This document shows, in pieces, positions 25,481-35,604 of a stretch of 64,000 nt of DNA; position 1 is the stretch's first letter; each line of letters starts with the position of its first letter. This stretch comes from Stutzerimonas balearica DSM 6083 (GTDB lineage Bacteria; Pseudomonadota; Gammaproteobacteria; Pseudomonadales; Pseudomonadaceae). Both the position numbers and the translations under genes were made by a program. Below the pieces are notes generated by a model. The model made no database searches. It saw nothing but the letters and a program-made list of their open reading frames with translations, and was not told the DNA's origin. The stretch is from contig NZ_CP007511.1 of NCBI RefSeq assembly GCF_000818015.1, positions 2,176,001 to 2,240,000 on the forward strand, given 5' to 3'.

Positions 25481-26307
25481 GCCGAACACCGCCGGAGAAA
25501 TGCCGACACGGCCGGAGCGAGGCCACGGCCCTTCGGAATGATCGCGTTGACCGCAGTGCCGCTGGCTGGCACGCAGGACAGGCTGAAGTCATTGCTGCGC
25601 GGCACGACCCAGTAGTCGGCGCTCGCTTCGGCGAACGCCGGCGCGACGATAGCTTCCAGCAATTCGTCGACCGGATTGCCGTTGCGCACGATGTTGAACC
25701 GATAACCGAGATGCTCCCGGGTATCCAACGCCACCGGGCCAGCGAGCAGGCTGGGCGTGTAGTTGGCGTAGTCGTATTGCTGCCACAGCCAGAACATGAG
25801 CAGAACCAGGCCGAGCGAGGCATTCCAGACCCAGAGCAGCCCCGCCCCCTGCCCCGCGCTCACGGTTGGCCGGACAACGGCATCGGCATCCGCATCGGCT
25901 TCGCAGGTTGGCGTCGTGAGCAACGGTGGCGCAGCCGGCAGCGGCGTCGCTGGCGCGCTGGGCTCGGTGAGGGCGAAATCGGGGTTCCAGCGGTATCCGC
26001 GGCGGGGGACCGTCTGGATGATCTCGTGCAGCTTCTCGTCGCCAATCAGGTTGCGCAGGTTGAAGATGCACTGGTTCAGGCTACCGGTACTGACGATCCG
26101 GTGTTCCCAGGCGTAGCGCAGTATTTCTTCTCGGCTGCGGATTTGCCCGGGAACCGACAGCAGCAGCTCCAGGGCGCGGCTATCGGTGTAACTGATCGTC
26201 AGGCTCTCTTCGTTCCCGCTGGCATCTTGAATGAGCAGCAGGTTCTGCTCCGGGCGGAACTCGGCACGCCCGGCGCCCTTGTGGACTCTCAGATGATGGC
26301 TCTTCAT
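25477..26307 (-). CDS. ToxR/CadC-like membrane-bound transcriptional regulator
   Basis: A 276-aa protein. The N-terminal ~110 residues form an OmpR-type winged helix (SRALELLLSVPGQIRSREEIL, then GSLNQCIFNLRNLIGDEKLHEIIQTVPRRGYRW). A proline/alanine linker, a single membrane span (ASLGLVLLMFWLWQQ, about residue 170) and a ~90-aa periplasmic domain with two cysteines (SLSCVPAS and FLRRCSA) follow. This is the ToxR architecture: one-step sensing across the membrane without phosphorylation. A perfect 11-bp inverted repeat lies ~90-120 bp upstream. Confidence 0.8.
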   Translation of the reverse strand: MKSHHLRVHKGAGRAEFRPEQNLLLIQDASGNEESLTISYTDSRALELLLSVPGQIRSREEILRYAWEHRIVSTGSLNQCIFNLRNLIGDEKLHEIIQTVPRRGYRWNPDFALTEPSAPATPLPAAPPLLTTPTCEADADADAVVRPTVSAGQGAGLLWVWNASLGLVLLMFWLWQQYDYANYTPSLLAGPVALDTREHLGYRFNIVRNGNPVDELLEAIVAPAFAEASADYWVVPRSNDFSLSCVPASGTAVNAIIPKGRGLAPAVSAFLRRCSA

Positions 26308-26394
26308 AGCGGCTTCCTGCAGACATCCGTGTCCCCTATGAGGAGGGCTGTGCCAGTCCCGTCCGTCCTTCTTGTTGTGATGTAGGCGTCATTC

Positions 26395-26426
26395 GCGACG
26401 CGTGGCCCTTCCCAACCACGCGTCGC
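26395..26426. repeat. Perfect inverted repeat between yqjG and the ToxR-like gene
   Basis: GCGACGCGTGG and CCACGCGTCGC form an 11-bp perfect stem around a 10-nt spacer. No T-run follows on either strand, so a simple terminator is unlikely. It could be an operator for the ToxR-like regulator or a processing hairpin after yqjG. Confidence 0.5.
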
Positions 26427-26496
26427 CTTGATCTACCTTCATTCTAGAAGGGAGTTGGCAGCGGAAATCTGTCAGTTTCTTACAGCGCGAGCCGCT

Positions 26497-27504
26497 CTAG
26501 CGGTGCTCCTGACGGAGCCAGAGCCCCTTGCCCGCCAAGGCCTCGCGATCATGCGGGCGATCCAGATCCAGCCATGGCCCCTTCGGCACGAGCCCGTTGC
26601 CGTTGATCTGCCGATGGCTACCGTAGTAATGCCCTTTGATGTGCTGGAAATCGACCGTCGCGGCGATCCCGGGCCACTGGTATACCTCGCGCAGCCAGCT
26701 GGACAGGGCCGGGTAATCTTCGATGCGTCGCCAGTTGCACTTGAAGTGCCCGAAGTAGACGGCATCGAAGCGGATCAGTGAGGTGAACAGGCGAATATCG
26801 GCCTCGGTCAGGTATTGGCCCGCCAGGTAGCGTTGCCGGGCGAGACGCCGTTCCAGCCAGTCCAGCTCCTGGAAAAGTGCGTCGAAGGCCTCTTCGTAGG
26901 CTTCCTCGGTGGTGGCGAACCCCGCGCGATAGACGCCGTTGTTCACCGCCGCATAGACGCGCGCGTTGAGCGCGTCGATTTCGCCCCGCAGCGGCTCCGG
27001 ATAGAGGTCGACCTGCGAGCCGGTCAGATGATCGAAGGCCCTGTTGAAGATGCGCAGAATCTCGGCCGACTCGTTGTTGACGATGCAGCGGCGCTCGCGA
27101 TCCCAGAGTACCGGTACCGTGACCCGCCCGCTGTAGCGTGGGTCATCGAGGAGATAGCGCTGATAGAGGTATTCGAGGCCGTCCAGCCGGTCGCCGGTCG
27201 AACCACTGGCAGGCTCGAAGGTCCAGCCGTTTTCCAGCATCAGCCAGCCCACCACCGAGACGTCGATCAGCCCCTGCAGCGATTTCAGTTCACGTGCGAT
27301 CAGCGTCCGGTGCGCCCAGGGGCAGGCCAGCGATACGTAGAGGTGGTAGCGCCCGGGCTCGGCCTTGAAACCGCCGCGCCCATCGTCACCCGGCCTGCCC
27401 TCGGGCGTCACCCAGCTTCGCCGTTTCGCCTGCTCCCGCTCGAAGCGCCCGTCTCGGCTCTCGTACCAGCGGTCGTGCCAGCGCCCGTCGATCAGTAATC
27501 CCAT
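26497..27504 (-). CDS. yqjG: Glutathionyl-hydroquinone reductase (GST superfamily)
   Basis: A 335-aa protein with the Xi-class GST catalytic motif SLACPWAHRT (cysteine ~61), preceded by the family-typical RYHLYVS. NNESAEILRIFN in the middle and YLAGQYLTEADIRLF in the helical domain complete the pattern. These enzymes reduce glutathionyl-hydroquinones to free hydroquinones in the cytosol, a repair or detoxification role. GGGAGG precedes the ATG. It is a single-gene unit, separated from the ToxR-like gene by a 189-bp gap with an inverted repeat. Confidence 0.9.
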   Translation of the reverse strand: MGLLIDGRWHDRWYESRDGRFEREQAKRRSWVTPEGRPGDDGRGGFKAEPGRYHLYVSLACPWAHRTLIARELKSLQGLIDVSVVGWLMLENGWTFEPASGSTGDRLDGLEYLYQRYLLDDPRYSGRVTVPVLWDRERRCIVNNESAEILRIFNRAFDHLTGSQVDLYPEPLRGEIDALNARVYAAVNNGVYRAGFATTEEAYEEAFDALFQELDWLERRLARQRYLAGQYLTEADIRLFTSLIRFDAVYFGHFKCNWRRIEDYPALSSWLREVYQWPGIAATVDFQHIKGHYYGSHRQINGNGLVPKGPWLDLDRPHDREALAGKGLWLRQEHR

Positions 27505-27589
27505 GCTGCCTCCCGTCGTTTGTCTTCGGAAAACAGTCTAGGGGCGATGGTTCAGCCGATCGGCCGGATTCGCGGAAGCCTATGATCGA

Positions 27590-28564
27590 TCAGATCGATC
27601 GGTCCCGCTGTTGCCAGTACGCTCGCGCCTGTTCAAAGGCCTCGTCGCGGCTGGCACCCAGCCCGCGAAGCGCCAGTGCCATGGTGGCCGTCGTGGCGAG
27701 CTCTCCATAGGCATCGGGCTCGCCGCGCCACACCGCCAGCAGGTGCGCCGGATCGAGTTCGGCCGGCTTGACGTGACGCTGCGCGGAAAGCGCCGGCCAT
27801 GGTTCGTCCCAGGCTTCGCCATTGGCCGTTCCGTAGAGCACCGCAGCGCTGTCCGGGTTGATCTCCACCTCGCCGCCCTCGCCCTTGACCACGATGGCGG
27901 TGTCGCCGAGCAGTCGACTGGCTTGGCGATGGATCTCCTGATAGCCAGGGTGAAAGATGCTCTGCAGCCCGCATCGCGCCCCGAGCGGGTTGAGGATGCG
28001 CGCCAGCGAATGGATCGGCGAACGCAAGCCGAGCACGTTGCGCAGATCGATCATGCGCTGCAGGACGGGCATCCAGGCCCCAAGCGGGATGAAGGCGAGG
28101 CTGTCCCGATCGAGCGTCTCCTGTACCTGCGTCCAGTTCTCGCAGCGACCGATACCCAGCAGATCGAGCAGCTGCTCGGTGTACAGTCGCCCGGCGGTAT
28201 GCGTGCCACCGCCATGCAACAGGATGCGCACGCCATTGCCTGCCAGACAGCGCGCCGCCAACAGATACCACGGCAGATGGCGCTTCTTGCCGGCATAGCT
28301 TGGCCAATCCAGATCGACGCGGACGGCCGGGCTGGGCAGACGTGCCCGTACCGCCTCGGTGAAACCCGCAAGCTCTTCGGCGCTTTCTTCCTTGTGCCTG
28401 AGCAACATCAGAAAGGCGCCGAGCTGGACATCTTCCACCTCGCCGTCGAGCAACATGCCCATGGCCACACGGGCTTCGTCGCGCGTCAAGCCACGCGCAC
28501 CGCGTTTACCCTTGCCCAGGATGCGTACGAATTCGGCGAAGGGATGTTCTACAGGAGAGGTCAT
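27590..28564 (-). CDS. ybiB: YbiB/TrpD2-like glycosyl transferase-fold protein
   Basis: A 324-aa protein of the anthranilate phosphoribosyltransferase fold. It has the N-terminal helical domain GLTRDEARVAMGMLLDGEVEDVQLGAFLMLLR and the glycine loop GNGVRILLHGGGTHTAGR. E. coli YbiB binds nucleic acid rather than catalysing TrpD chemistry, and is LexA-regulated there; the role here is unproven. Its ATG overlaps the tusE stop (ATGA), making it the last gene of the tusDCBE operon. It is therefore probably linked to RNA or tRNA metabolism. Confidence 0.85.
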   Translation of the reverse strand: MTSPVEHPFAEFVRILGKGKRGARGLTRDEARVAMGMLLDGEVEDVQLGAFLMLLRHKEESAEELAGFTEAVRARLPSPAVRVDLDWPSYAGKKRHLPWYLLAARCLAGNGVRILLHGGGTHTAGRLYTEQLLDLLGIGRCENWTQVQETLDRDSLAFIPLGAWMPVLQRMIDLRNVLGLRSPIHSLARILNPLGARCGLQSIFHPGYQEIHRQASRLLGDTAIVVKGEGGEVEINPDSAAVLYGTANGEAWDEPWPALSAQRHVKPAELDPAHLLAVWRGEPDAYGELATTATMALALRGLGASRDEAFEQARAYWQQRDRSI

Positions 28565-28896
28565 AGGCAATTGGTCGGCTTCGGCAGGCCCGCGAGCTTC
28601 GCGGCCAGTTTGGCGGGAGTGCCCTTGAACAGGCGGTTCAGATGCAGGCTGTTGCCCTTCTGCGGCCCGAGTTCGGTGGCCACGTACTTGACCAGCGGGC
28701 GGTTCGCGGGTGAAAGCTGATAGCGGTCGTAGAAGCGCCGCAACAAATGCAGGATTTCCCAGTGGGCCTCCTCCAGCGCGAGGCCTTCACGCTCGGCGAG
28801 CGCCTCTGCGACGGCCTCGTTCCAGTCGCTCAAGTCGACCAGGTAGCCATCGGCGTCCAGCGCGATGGCGCGGCCCTGTACGCTCAAGTCACTCAT
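28561..28896 (-). CDS. tusE: Sulfurtransferase TusE (DsrC family)
   Basis: A 111-aa DsrC-type protein ending in the conserved Pro-Thr-Asn-Cys-Leu tail, where C110 is the persulfide-carrying cysteine. The segment WEILHLLRRFYDRYQLSPANRPLVKYV is family-specific. TusE accepts sulfur from the TusBCD complex and hands it to MnmA for 2-thiolation of tRNA wobble uridine; mnmA is also in this window. The start overlaps the tusB stop by 4 nt, and its own stop overlaps ybiB. Confidence 0.93.
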   Translation of the reverse strand: MSDLSVQGRAIALDADGYLVDLSDWNEAVAEALAEREGLALEEAHWEILHLLRRFYDRYQLSPANRPLVKYVATELGPQKGNSLHLNRLFKGTPAKLAAKLAGLPKPTNCL

Positions 28897-29195
28897 AACC
28901 AGCTATTGACCCGGTCATAGCGACCGCAGAGTTCAACGAACTCAGGGTAGTCGACCAACTGAACACGCGTGGCGAGCGGTATCGCGCCGCGCGCCGCATG
29001 GTCTTCGGCCAGGGTGAAGACATGGATGCTCGGGTCGAGGCCGACCAGCGCCTCTTGGGGCGCACTGCCCGGCTGCAGGGCATAAACCGCGTCGCCACTG
29101 AGCAGCACGGCGTCGGAGCGCTCCAGCAGGCGAAGGCAGCTGGCGAAGCGGCCATCGTCGAAGGGTGAGTGGGACAGCAGGTGCAGAGTGGCCAT
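28893..29195 (-). CDS. tusB: Sulfurtransferase complex subunit TusB
   Basis: A 100-aa DsrH-family protein (MATLHLLSHSPFDDGRF at the start, SDAVLLSGDAVYAL in the core). It is the non-cysteine-relay subunit of the heterohexameric TusBCD. Its ATG overlaps the tusC stop by one base (TGATG), indicating coupled translation. Confidence 0.9.
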   Translation of the reverse strand: MATLHLLSHSPFDDGRFASCLRLLERSDAVLLSGDAVYALQPGSAPQEALVGLDPSIHVFTLAEDHAARGAIPLATRVQLVDYPEFVELCGRYDRVNSWL

Positions 29196-29554
29196 CAGAG
29201 CGTAATCACATGGTCGAAACGGTTGAGAAGCGCGCGCAGCTCGTCTTCGCCGAGCACGTCCACGGGCAGCGCCAGTGACCCGGCGTCGAGGCCACGTTCG
29301 TCAAGGCTGCGGGCGCAGGCATAGAGGGTATCGACGCCGAACATCGGCAGGGCCTGAAGGTTGGCCGAGAGGTTCTTCTGCTCGATGGCGGCAGGTTGCT
29401 GTGCCGCGGCGAGTTGGAACACGCCGTCGTCGAGAAACAGCAAGCCCAGCGGCAGCTCGAAGGCGCCGCCTGCGAGCGCGATGTCCAGCGCCTCGCGCGC
29501 CGATGGGCCGCTCCAGGGGCCCTGCCGGCTGATGATCAGCATCGAACGCGTCAT
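29195..29554 (-). CDS. tusC: Sulfurtransferase complex subunit TusC
   Basis: A 119-aa DsrF-family protein. LLFLDDGVFQLAAAQQP and FGVDTLYACARSLDERGL are the recognisable segments. The ATG at 29554 overlaps the tusD stop by one base, so this start is preferred to the TTG three bases earlier. It is part of the TusBCD sulfur relay. Confidence 0.9.
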   Translation of the reverse strand: MTRSMLIISRQGPWSGPSAREALDIALAGGAFELPLGLLFLDDGVFQLAAAQQPAAIEQKNLSANLQALPMFGVDTLYACARSLDERGLDAGSLALPVDVLGEDELRALLNRFDHVITL

Positions 29555-29946
29555 CAATTGCCTCCAAAGCAGACCAGACGGTCGGCCTCCTGCGCGGCCT
29601 CATGGAGCTGGCCGAGGCCGGACAGCGTCCATCCCGCGCTCAGGTTCGCAGCCGGACGCCGGTAGCGTGCGGCCTCCTGCTCGTCCAGCACACCGCGGCG
29701 CAAGCCGGCCGCAATGCAGACCACCCCGTCGAGCTGATTGTCCGTGACGAAACGGCTCCAGGCCGCCGCCACGTCGAGCTCGTCCTGGGCGAACACGACG
29801 TTGGCCGATGCGCTATGCACGCCGTCCTGGTAGAAGAACAGCCGCACGATTTCATGCCCGCCTGCCAGCGTCGCCTCGGCAAACCGCAGGGCACGGCGCG
29901 CGGCCGGCGAATGAGGCGGGGAAAACAGTGCGATTGCGAATTTCAT
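29554..29946 (-). CDS. tusD: Sulfurtransferase complex subunit TusD
   Basis: A 130-aa DsrE-family protein beginning MKFAIALFSPPHS. The catalytic cysteine lies in LDGVVCIAAGLRRG, equivalent to Cys78 of E. coli TusD, which takes sulfur from TusA. It is the first gene of the tightly overlapped tusDCBE-ybiB operon. The ATG at 29946 fits the family start; the frame extension to 29994 has no ribosome-binding site. Confidence 0.9.
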   Translation of the reverse strand: MKFAIALFSPPHSPAARRALRFAEATLAGGHEIVRLFFYQDGVHSASANVVFAQDELDVAAAWSRFVTDNQLDGVVCIAAGLRRGVLDEQEAARYRRPAANLSAGWTLSGLGQLHEAAQEADRLVCFGGN

Positions 29947-29997
29947 GACGCATCCATCGTTATGCAGGGCTGCAATGATACGCCAGGCACACAAATG

Positions 29998-30019
29998 AAA
30001 AAGCCCGCCGAAGCGGGCT
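29998..30019 (-). terminator. Terminator after yccA
   Basis: On the minus strand AGCCCGC-TTCG-GCGGGCT is followed by TTTTTCATTTG, a compact stem with a UUCG tetraloop and U-run, 20 bp past the yccA stop. Confidence 0.85.
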
Positions 30020-30038
30020 GATTCGATAGCACGAACCG

Positions 30039-30704
30039 TCAGTCGTCGCCCGCAATGCCCAGCAGCTGCAGCAGGCTGATGAACAGGTTGTAGAGCGAAA
30101 CGAACAGGCCAATCGTGGCCATGATGTAGTTGCGCTCGCCACCGTGGATGATGGCGCTGGTCTGGAACAGGATGCAGGCCGAGGAAAACAGCACGAAGCC
30201 GGCGCTGATGGCCAGTTGCAGACCGCTGATCTGGAAGAAGAAGCCAACCAGCATCGCTCCCAGCAGCACGAAGAAGCCTGCGGTGATGAAGCCGCTCAGG
30301 AAGCTCATGTCCTTGCGCGTTATCAGCACGTAGGCCGACAACCCGAAGAACACCAAGGCAGTCATGGATAGCGCGGACGTCACCAGCTCGCCACCGTTGG
30401 CGAGGCCGAGATACAGGTTGAGGACCGGGCCCAGCGTATAGCCCATAAAACCGGTCAAGGCGAAGGTACTGACCAGGCCCCAGGCCGAGTTGCGTAGCTT
30501 CACGGTGAGAAAGAACAAGCCATAGAAGCCGATCAGCACCACGAAGATGTTGGGATACGCGGCATTGGCCTGCATGGCCAGATAGGCAACCAGGCCGCTG
30601 AAAGCCAGGGTCATGGCCAGCAGGCCGTAGGTGTTACGCAGCACTTTGCTGACTTCGCGCTGCTCCACTTCTGCGTGGCTAAGCGCGTATTCGTGTTCTC
30701 GCAT
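30039..30704 (-). CDS. yccA: Bax inhibitor-1/YccA family membrane protein
   Basis: A 221-aa protein with seven predicted membrane spans and the BI-1 features LRNTYGLLAMTLAFSG at the N-terminus and FQTSAIIHGGERNYIMATIGLFVSLYNLFISLL at the end. E. coli YccA is a substrate and modulator of the FtsH protease and protects the Sec translocon. The ATG at 30704 follows GTCAGGAGCGTCGCC. A TATAGT -10 (30744-30749, minus strand) lies 40 bp upstream. The gene has its own terminator. Confidence 0.88.
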   Translation of the reverse strand: MREHEYALSHAEVEQREVSKVLRNTYGLLAMTLAFSGLVAYLAMQANAAYPNIFVVLIGFYGLFFLTVKLRNSAWGLVSTFALTGFMGYTLGPVLNLYLGLANGGELVTSALSMTALVFFGLSAYVLITRKDMSFLSGFITAGFFVLLGAMLVGFFFQISGLQLAISAGFVLFSSACILFQTSAIIHGGERNYIMATIGLFVSLYNLFISLLQLLGIAGDD

Positions 30705-30781
30705 GGCGACGCTCCTGACGATGATCGAAGAGAATTTGCCCGGACTATAACAGAGGCGAGGCAGAACTCTGCGCTCAGAGT

Positions 30782-30809
30782 TTGACAGTCTGTTTCGATC
30801 CGGTACTAT
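30782..30809 (+). promoter_or_regulatory. Sigma-70 promoter of tRNA-Ser
   Basis: TTGACA (30782-30787), a 16-bp spacer and TACTAT (30804-30809) lie 17 bp before the mature 5' end of the tRNA. Confidence 0.8.
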
Positions 30810-30825
30810 GGCGCCCGCTTCATGC

Positions 30826-30915
30826 GGAGGTGTGGCCGAGTGGTTGAAGGCAGCGGTCTTGAAAACCGCCGAAGGGGAAACTCTTCCGTGAGTTCGAATC
30901 TCACCGCCTCCGCCA
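30826..30915 (+). tRNA. tRNA-Ser (anticodon UGA)
   Basis: A 90-nt class II tRNA with a long variable arm. The acceptor arms are GGAGGTG and CGCCTCC, the anticodon loop CTTGAAA places TGA at positions 34-36, the T arm is GAGTTCGAATCTC, and CCA is encoded. It decodes UCN serine codons. It stands alone with its own promoter and terminator. Confidence 0.97.
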
Positions 30916-30925
30916 TCTGCATAGC

Positions 30926-30954
30926 AAAAGCCCCGGTTCTCCGGGGCTTTTTTT
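30926..30954. terminator. Bidirectional terminator between tRNA-Ser and cysG
   Basis: AAAAGCCCCGG-TTCT-CCGGGGCTTTTTTT: a 7-bp GC stem flanked by A and T runs, so it can stop the tRNA transcript and, read the other way, cysG. Confidence 0.88.
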
Positions 30955-30964
30955 CGGGCTACCG

Positions 30965-32359
30965 CTATTCTGTCTGCGCAGCGCCCTCGAACCAGGCGAG
31001 CTTTTCGCGCAACTGGACGACTTCCCCCACGATCAGCAGCGTCGGAGCCTGCACCTGTTCGGTGGCCACCCGCCCGGGCAAATCGGCCAGCGTTGCGGCG
31101 AAAACCCGTTGATTGCGCGTGGTGCCCTGCTGCACCAGTGCCGCCGGTGTCGAGGCGGCGCGGCCGTGTGCGATGAGCTGCTCGCAAATCACCGGCAGTC
31201 CGACCAGCCCCATATAGAAAACCAGCGTCTGCGCCGGCGCGGCCAGCTCCGCCCATGGCAGGTCGCAGCTACCGTCCTTCAGGTGACCGGTGACGAAGCG
31301 TACCGATTGCGCATGATCCCGATGGGTCAATGGAATGCCGGCGTATGCGGCGCAACCACTGGCTGCGGTGATTCCCGGCACCACTTGGAATGGCACACCA
31401 TTGGCTGCGAGCTCTTCGATCTCTTCACCGCCACGCCCGAAGATGAACGGATCCCCCCCTTTGAGCCGCAACACGCGCTTGCCCTGTTTCGCCAGAGCGA
31501 CCAGTTGCTGGTTGATCTGCTCCTGAGGCAGCGCGTGATTGGCCCGCTGCTTGCCCACGTAGATCCGGTCGGCATCGCGCCGGCACAGTTCGAGGATGGC
31601 CGGGGCAACCAGGCGGTCATACAACACGACATCGGCCTGCTGCATCAGGCGCAAGGCACGGAACGTCAAAAGATCCGGATCACCGGGCCCAGCACCGACC
31701 AGATAAACCTCACCCAGCAGCTGCTCCCTGTCGCCCGCGAGCTTTTCCTCCAGCAACTGCTCGGCTTGCGCCTGTCGCCCGCTCAGCGCCTGTTCAGCGA
31801 TCGGCCCCTGAAACACTTCTTCCCAGAAGATGCGGCGCTGCTGGACGTTGGCGAAGCGCGCCTTGACCCTCGCCCGATAGCGCCGCGCCAGACCCGCGAG
31901 CTGGCCGTAGGCAGCAGGTATCCACGTCTCGATGCGGGCACGCATCAACCGCGCCAGTACGGGCGCGTCGCCGCCGCTGGATACCGCGATCATCAGCGGC
32001 GAGCGGTCGACGATGGCCGGAAAGATCACACTGCACAGTTCCGGCGCATCCACCACGTTCACGGGGATCCCGATCGTACGGGCGTCGGCGGATACCTGTG
32101 CATTGGTAGGCTCGCTATCGGTAGCGGCAATCGCCAGCACGCAGCCGTGCAGATCATCGGCCGTGTAGTTGCGCGCCCGGCTCTCACCGCCGCTTTCTGC
32201 GACAAGCGCAACCAGCGATTGATCGATGCTCGGCGCTACCACGCGCACGCAGGCGCCGGCATCGGCCAGCAGTCGCGCCTTGCGCAAGGCGACCTCGCCG
32301 CCGCCGACGACGAGCACCAGCCGGCCCTTTAGATCGTGAAACAGCGGAAGGTAATCCAT
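30965..32359 (-). CDS. cysG: Siroheme synthase (multifunctional CysG)
   Basis: A 464-aa fusion enzyme. The N-terminal domain ([23 protein letters not shown] site [13 protein letters not shown]) is precorrin-2 dehydrogenase/ferrochelatase. The C-terminal domain begins [20 protein letters not shown] and has [17 protein letters not shown], the SAM-dependent uroporphyrinogen-III methyltransferase. Together they make siroheme for sulfite and nitrite reductases. The ATG at 32359 matches the family start. It lies 158 bp downstream of serS on the same strand. Confidence 0.95.
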   Translation of the reverse strand: MDYLPLFHDLKGRLVLVVGGGEVALRKARLLADAGACVRVVAPSIDQSLVALVAESGGESRARNYTADDLHGCVLAIAATDSEPTNAQVSADARTIGIPVNVVDAPELCSVIFPAIVDRSPLMIAVSSGGDAPVLARLMRARIETWIPAAYGQLAGLARRYRARVKARFANVQQRRIFWEEVFQGPIAEQALSGRQAQAEQLLEEKLAGDREQLLGEVYLVGAGPGDPDLLTFRALRLMQQADVVLYDRLVAPAILELCRRDADRIYVGKQRANHALPQEQINQQLVALAKQGKRVLRLKGGDPFIFGRGGEEIEELAANGVPFQVVPGITAASGCAAYAGIPLTHRDHAQSVRFVTGHLKDGSCDLPWAELAAPAQTLVFYMGLVGLPVICEQLIAHGRAASTPAALVQQGTTRNQRVFAATLADLPGRVATEQVQAPTLLIVGEVVQLREKLAWFEGAAQTE

Positions 32360-32517
32360 GAGCGAATCCTGGCAGTTGGGGTATCCATCACAGCGGCTGC
32401 CGCTGCGCGTGCCCTTGTCGAGCATCAAGTAAGCGCGCGGCGGCTACCGTGCGATGAGGCCTGGCCCTTCGGACTACCACATCCAGGGCCGGCCTCGGCA
32501 CGCTCGCCCGGGCCCGG

Positions 32518-33843
<1,326 letters not shown>

Positions 33844-33864
33844 TTACTGGCGATCGCACGTCAT

Positions 33865-34236
33865 TCATAACCTGGCGAGCGCCAGGCCGGCCCATGCCGC
33901 CAGCAATCCGCCGACGACGCTGCCACTCGTATACAGCAGCGCGGTCAGCACCTGGCCGCTTTCCAGGAGCCGCAAACTATCGAGCGAAAAACTGGAAAAG
34001 GTCGTCAGCGAACCGAGAAAGCCGATGATCAGCGCCCCGCGCAGCTCCGGCGATACCTCTGGGCGCGTCAGAAAATGCGCGTAGAGGAAGCCGATGATCA
34101 GGCAGCCAGCCAGATTGACGGTCAGGGTGGCAAAGTAGAAATGCCGCGGCCATTGGTTGGACACCCATAGCGATATGCCGAAACGCATCAGCGTACCGAC
34201 GATTCCACCCAGCGCGACGGCCAGCAGCATGCGCAT
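33865..34236 (-). CDS. crcB: Fluoride ion channel CrcB (Fluc)
   Basis: A 123-aa, four-helix membrane protein with the Fluc signatures [13 protein letters not shown] (helix 1) and [15 protein letters not shown] (helix 3, with the fluoride-coordinating phenylalanines and the break that binds Na+). It expels fluoride. The ATG at 34236 overlaps the rarA stop (TGATG), so expression depends on the rarA message. No fluoride riboswitch is visible, unlike many crcB genes. Confidence 0.9.
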   Translation of the reverse strand: MRMLLAVALGGIVGTLMRFGISLWVSNQWPRHFYFATLTVNLAGCLIIGFLYAHFLTRPEVSPELRGALIIGFLGSLTTFSSFSLDSLRLLESGQVLTALLYTSGSVVGGLLAAWAGLALARL

Positions 34237-35561
34237 CAACGCTTCCTCCGCTGGATCGGGCTGGCACTGTCGAGCTGTGCCAGGTGCTCGAGCTTGTCGC
34301 GAATCTTGCTCTCCAGGCCGCGCGGCACTGGGTGGTAATAGCGGCGCGGCTGCAGCGCTTCCGGAAAATAGTCTTCGCCAGCGGCGTAGGCATCAGGCTC
34401 ATCGTGGGCATAGCGGTACTCCATGCCATAGCCGAGCTCTTTCATCAGGCGAGTCGGGGCGTTGCGCAGGTGCAGCGGCACTTCCTGCGAACCGTGCTCT
34501 GCCGCATCGCGCATCGCTGCCTTGAAGGCCGTGTAGACGGCATTGCTCTTCGGCGCGCAGGCCAGGTAGACGATCGCTTGCGCGACCGCCAACTCACCCT
34601 CGGGGCTGCCAAGGCGCTCCTGCACATCCCAGGCATCGAGGCACAGCGCCAGCGCTCTGGGGTCGGCATTGCCGATTTCCTCGCTGGCCATTCGCACCAC
34701 GCGGCGGGCTATGTACAGCGGGTCGCACCCGCCATCGAGCATTCGCGCGAACCAGTACAGGGCTGCGTCCGGGTTGGAACCGCGCACCGACTTGTGCAAT
34801 GCCGAAATCTGGTCGTAGAAGGCTTCGCCCCCCTTGTCGAAACGACGTCGACTATCACCCAGCAAATTCTGCAGCAACTCCGGTTCGATGCTGCCGCCAG
34901 GCTCGGCAAGGTCCGAAGCGTTTTCCAATAGGTTGAGCAGACGCCGACCATCGCCATCGGCCGCCGCGAGCAGGATCTGGAAGCTGGCTTCCGGCAGCTG
35001 CAAACGCAGCTCCCCAAGCCCCTTGGATTCGCTCAGCGCGCGTGCGACCAGATTGCGCAATGCGCTTTCATCAAGACTCTTGAGGACGTACACGCGCGCT
35101 CGGGACAGCAGTGCATTGTTCAACTCGAACGACGGGTTTTCCGTAGTCGCGCCGATGAAGATCAGCGTGCCGTCCTCGACGTAGGGCAGGAAAGCGTCCT
35201 GCTGGGACTTGTTGAAGCGATGGACTTCATCGACGAACAGGATGGTCCGCCGTCCATACTGGGCCGCCTGCTGCTTGGCGATTTCGACCGCCTGGCGAAT
35301 CTCCTTTACGCCGGCAAGCACCGCCGAGACTGTCTCGAAGTGCGCGTCCGACACCTTGGCCAGGAGCCGTGCCAGGGTAGTCTTACCGACCCCGGGAGGC
35401 CCCCAGAAGATCATCGAATGCAACGCGCCCTGTTCCAGCGCTTCGCGCAGTGGTCGGCCGCGGGCAAGCAGATGCTCCTGCCCGACGTACTCGTCCAGAC
35501 TTGCCGGACGCAGGCGAGCCGCCAGCGGCTGGGCAACGGGCTCCCGACTGAACAGGTCCAT
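34236..35561 (-). CDS. rarA: Replication-associated recombination protein A
   Basis: A 441-aa AAA+ ATPase: Walker [17 protein letters not shown] (about residue 55), Walker [17 protein letters not shown], then a lid and C-terminal tetramerisation region. RarA (MgsA) acts at stalled or blunt-ended replication forks with SSB. It is co-transcribed with lolA 43 bp upstream and overlaps crcB downstream. Confidence 0.95.
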   Translation of the reverse strand: MDLFSREPVAQPLAARLRPASLDEYVGQEHLLARGRPLREALEQGALHSMIFWGPPGVGKTTLARLLAKVSDAHFETVSAVLAGVKEIRQAVEIAKQQAAQYGRRTILFVDEVHRFNKSQQDAFLPYVEDGTLIFIGATTENPSFELNNALLSRARVYVLKSLDESALRNLVARALSESKGLGELRLQLPEASFQILLAAADGDGRRLLNLLENASDLAEPGGSIEPELLQNLLGDSRRRFDKGGEAFYDQISALHKSVRGSNPDAALYWFARMLDGGCDPLYIARRVVRMASEEIGNADPRALALCLDAWDVQERLGSPEGELAVAQAIVYLACAPKSNAVYTAFKAAMRDAAEHGSQEVPLHLRNAPTRLMKELGYGMEYRYAHDEPDAYAAGEDYFPEALQPRRYYHPVPRGLESKIRDKLEHLAQLDSASPIQRRKR

Positions 35562-35604
35562 TCAGTGCTTTACCTTGATCGCCTGGCCGTCGCGTGGCCG
35601 ACCA

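Noticed and set aside
26469..26485. CTGTCAGTTTCTTACAG, a LexA-like palindrome near the yqjG end
   Set aside because: The spacing is CTGT-N9-ACAG instead of N8, and it lies at the 3' end of yqjG rather than before a gene.
30822..31112. Reading frame starting in tRNA-Ser
   Set aside because: Covers the tRNA, its terminator and the antisense of cysG; not a gene.
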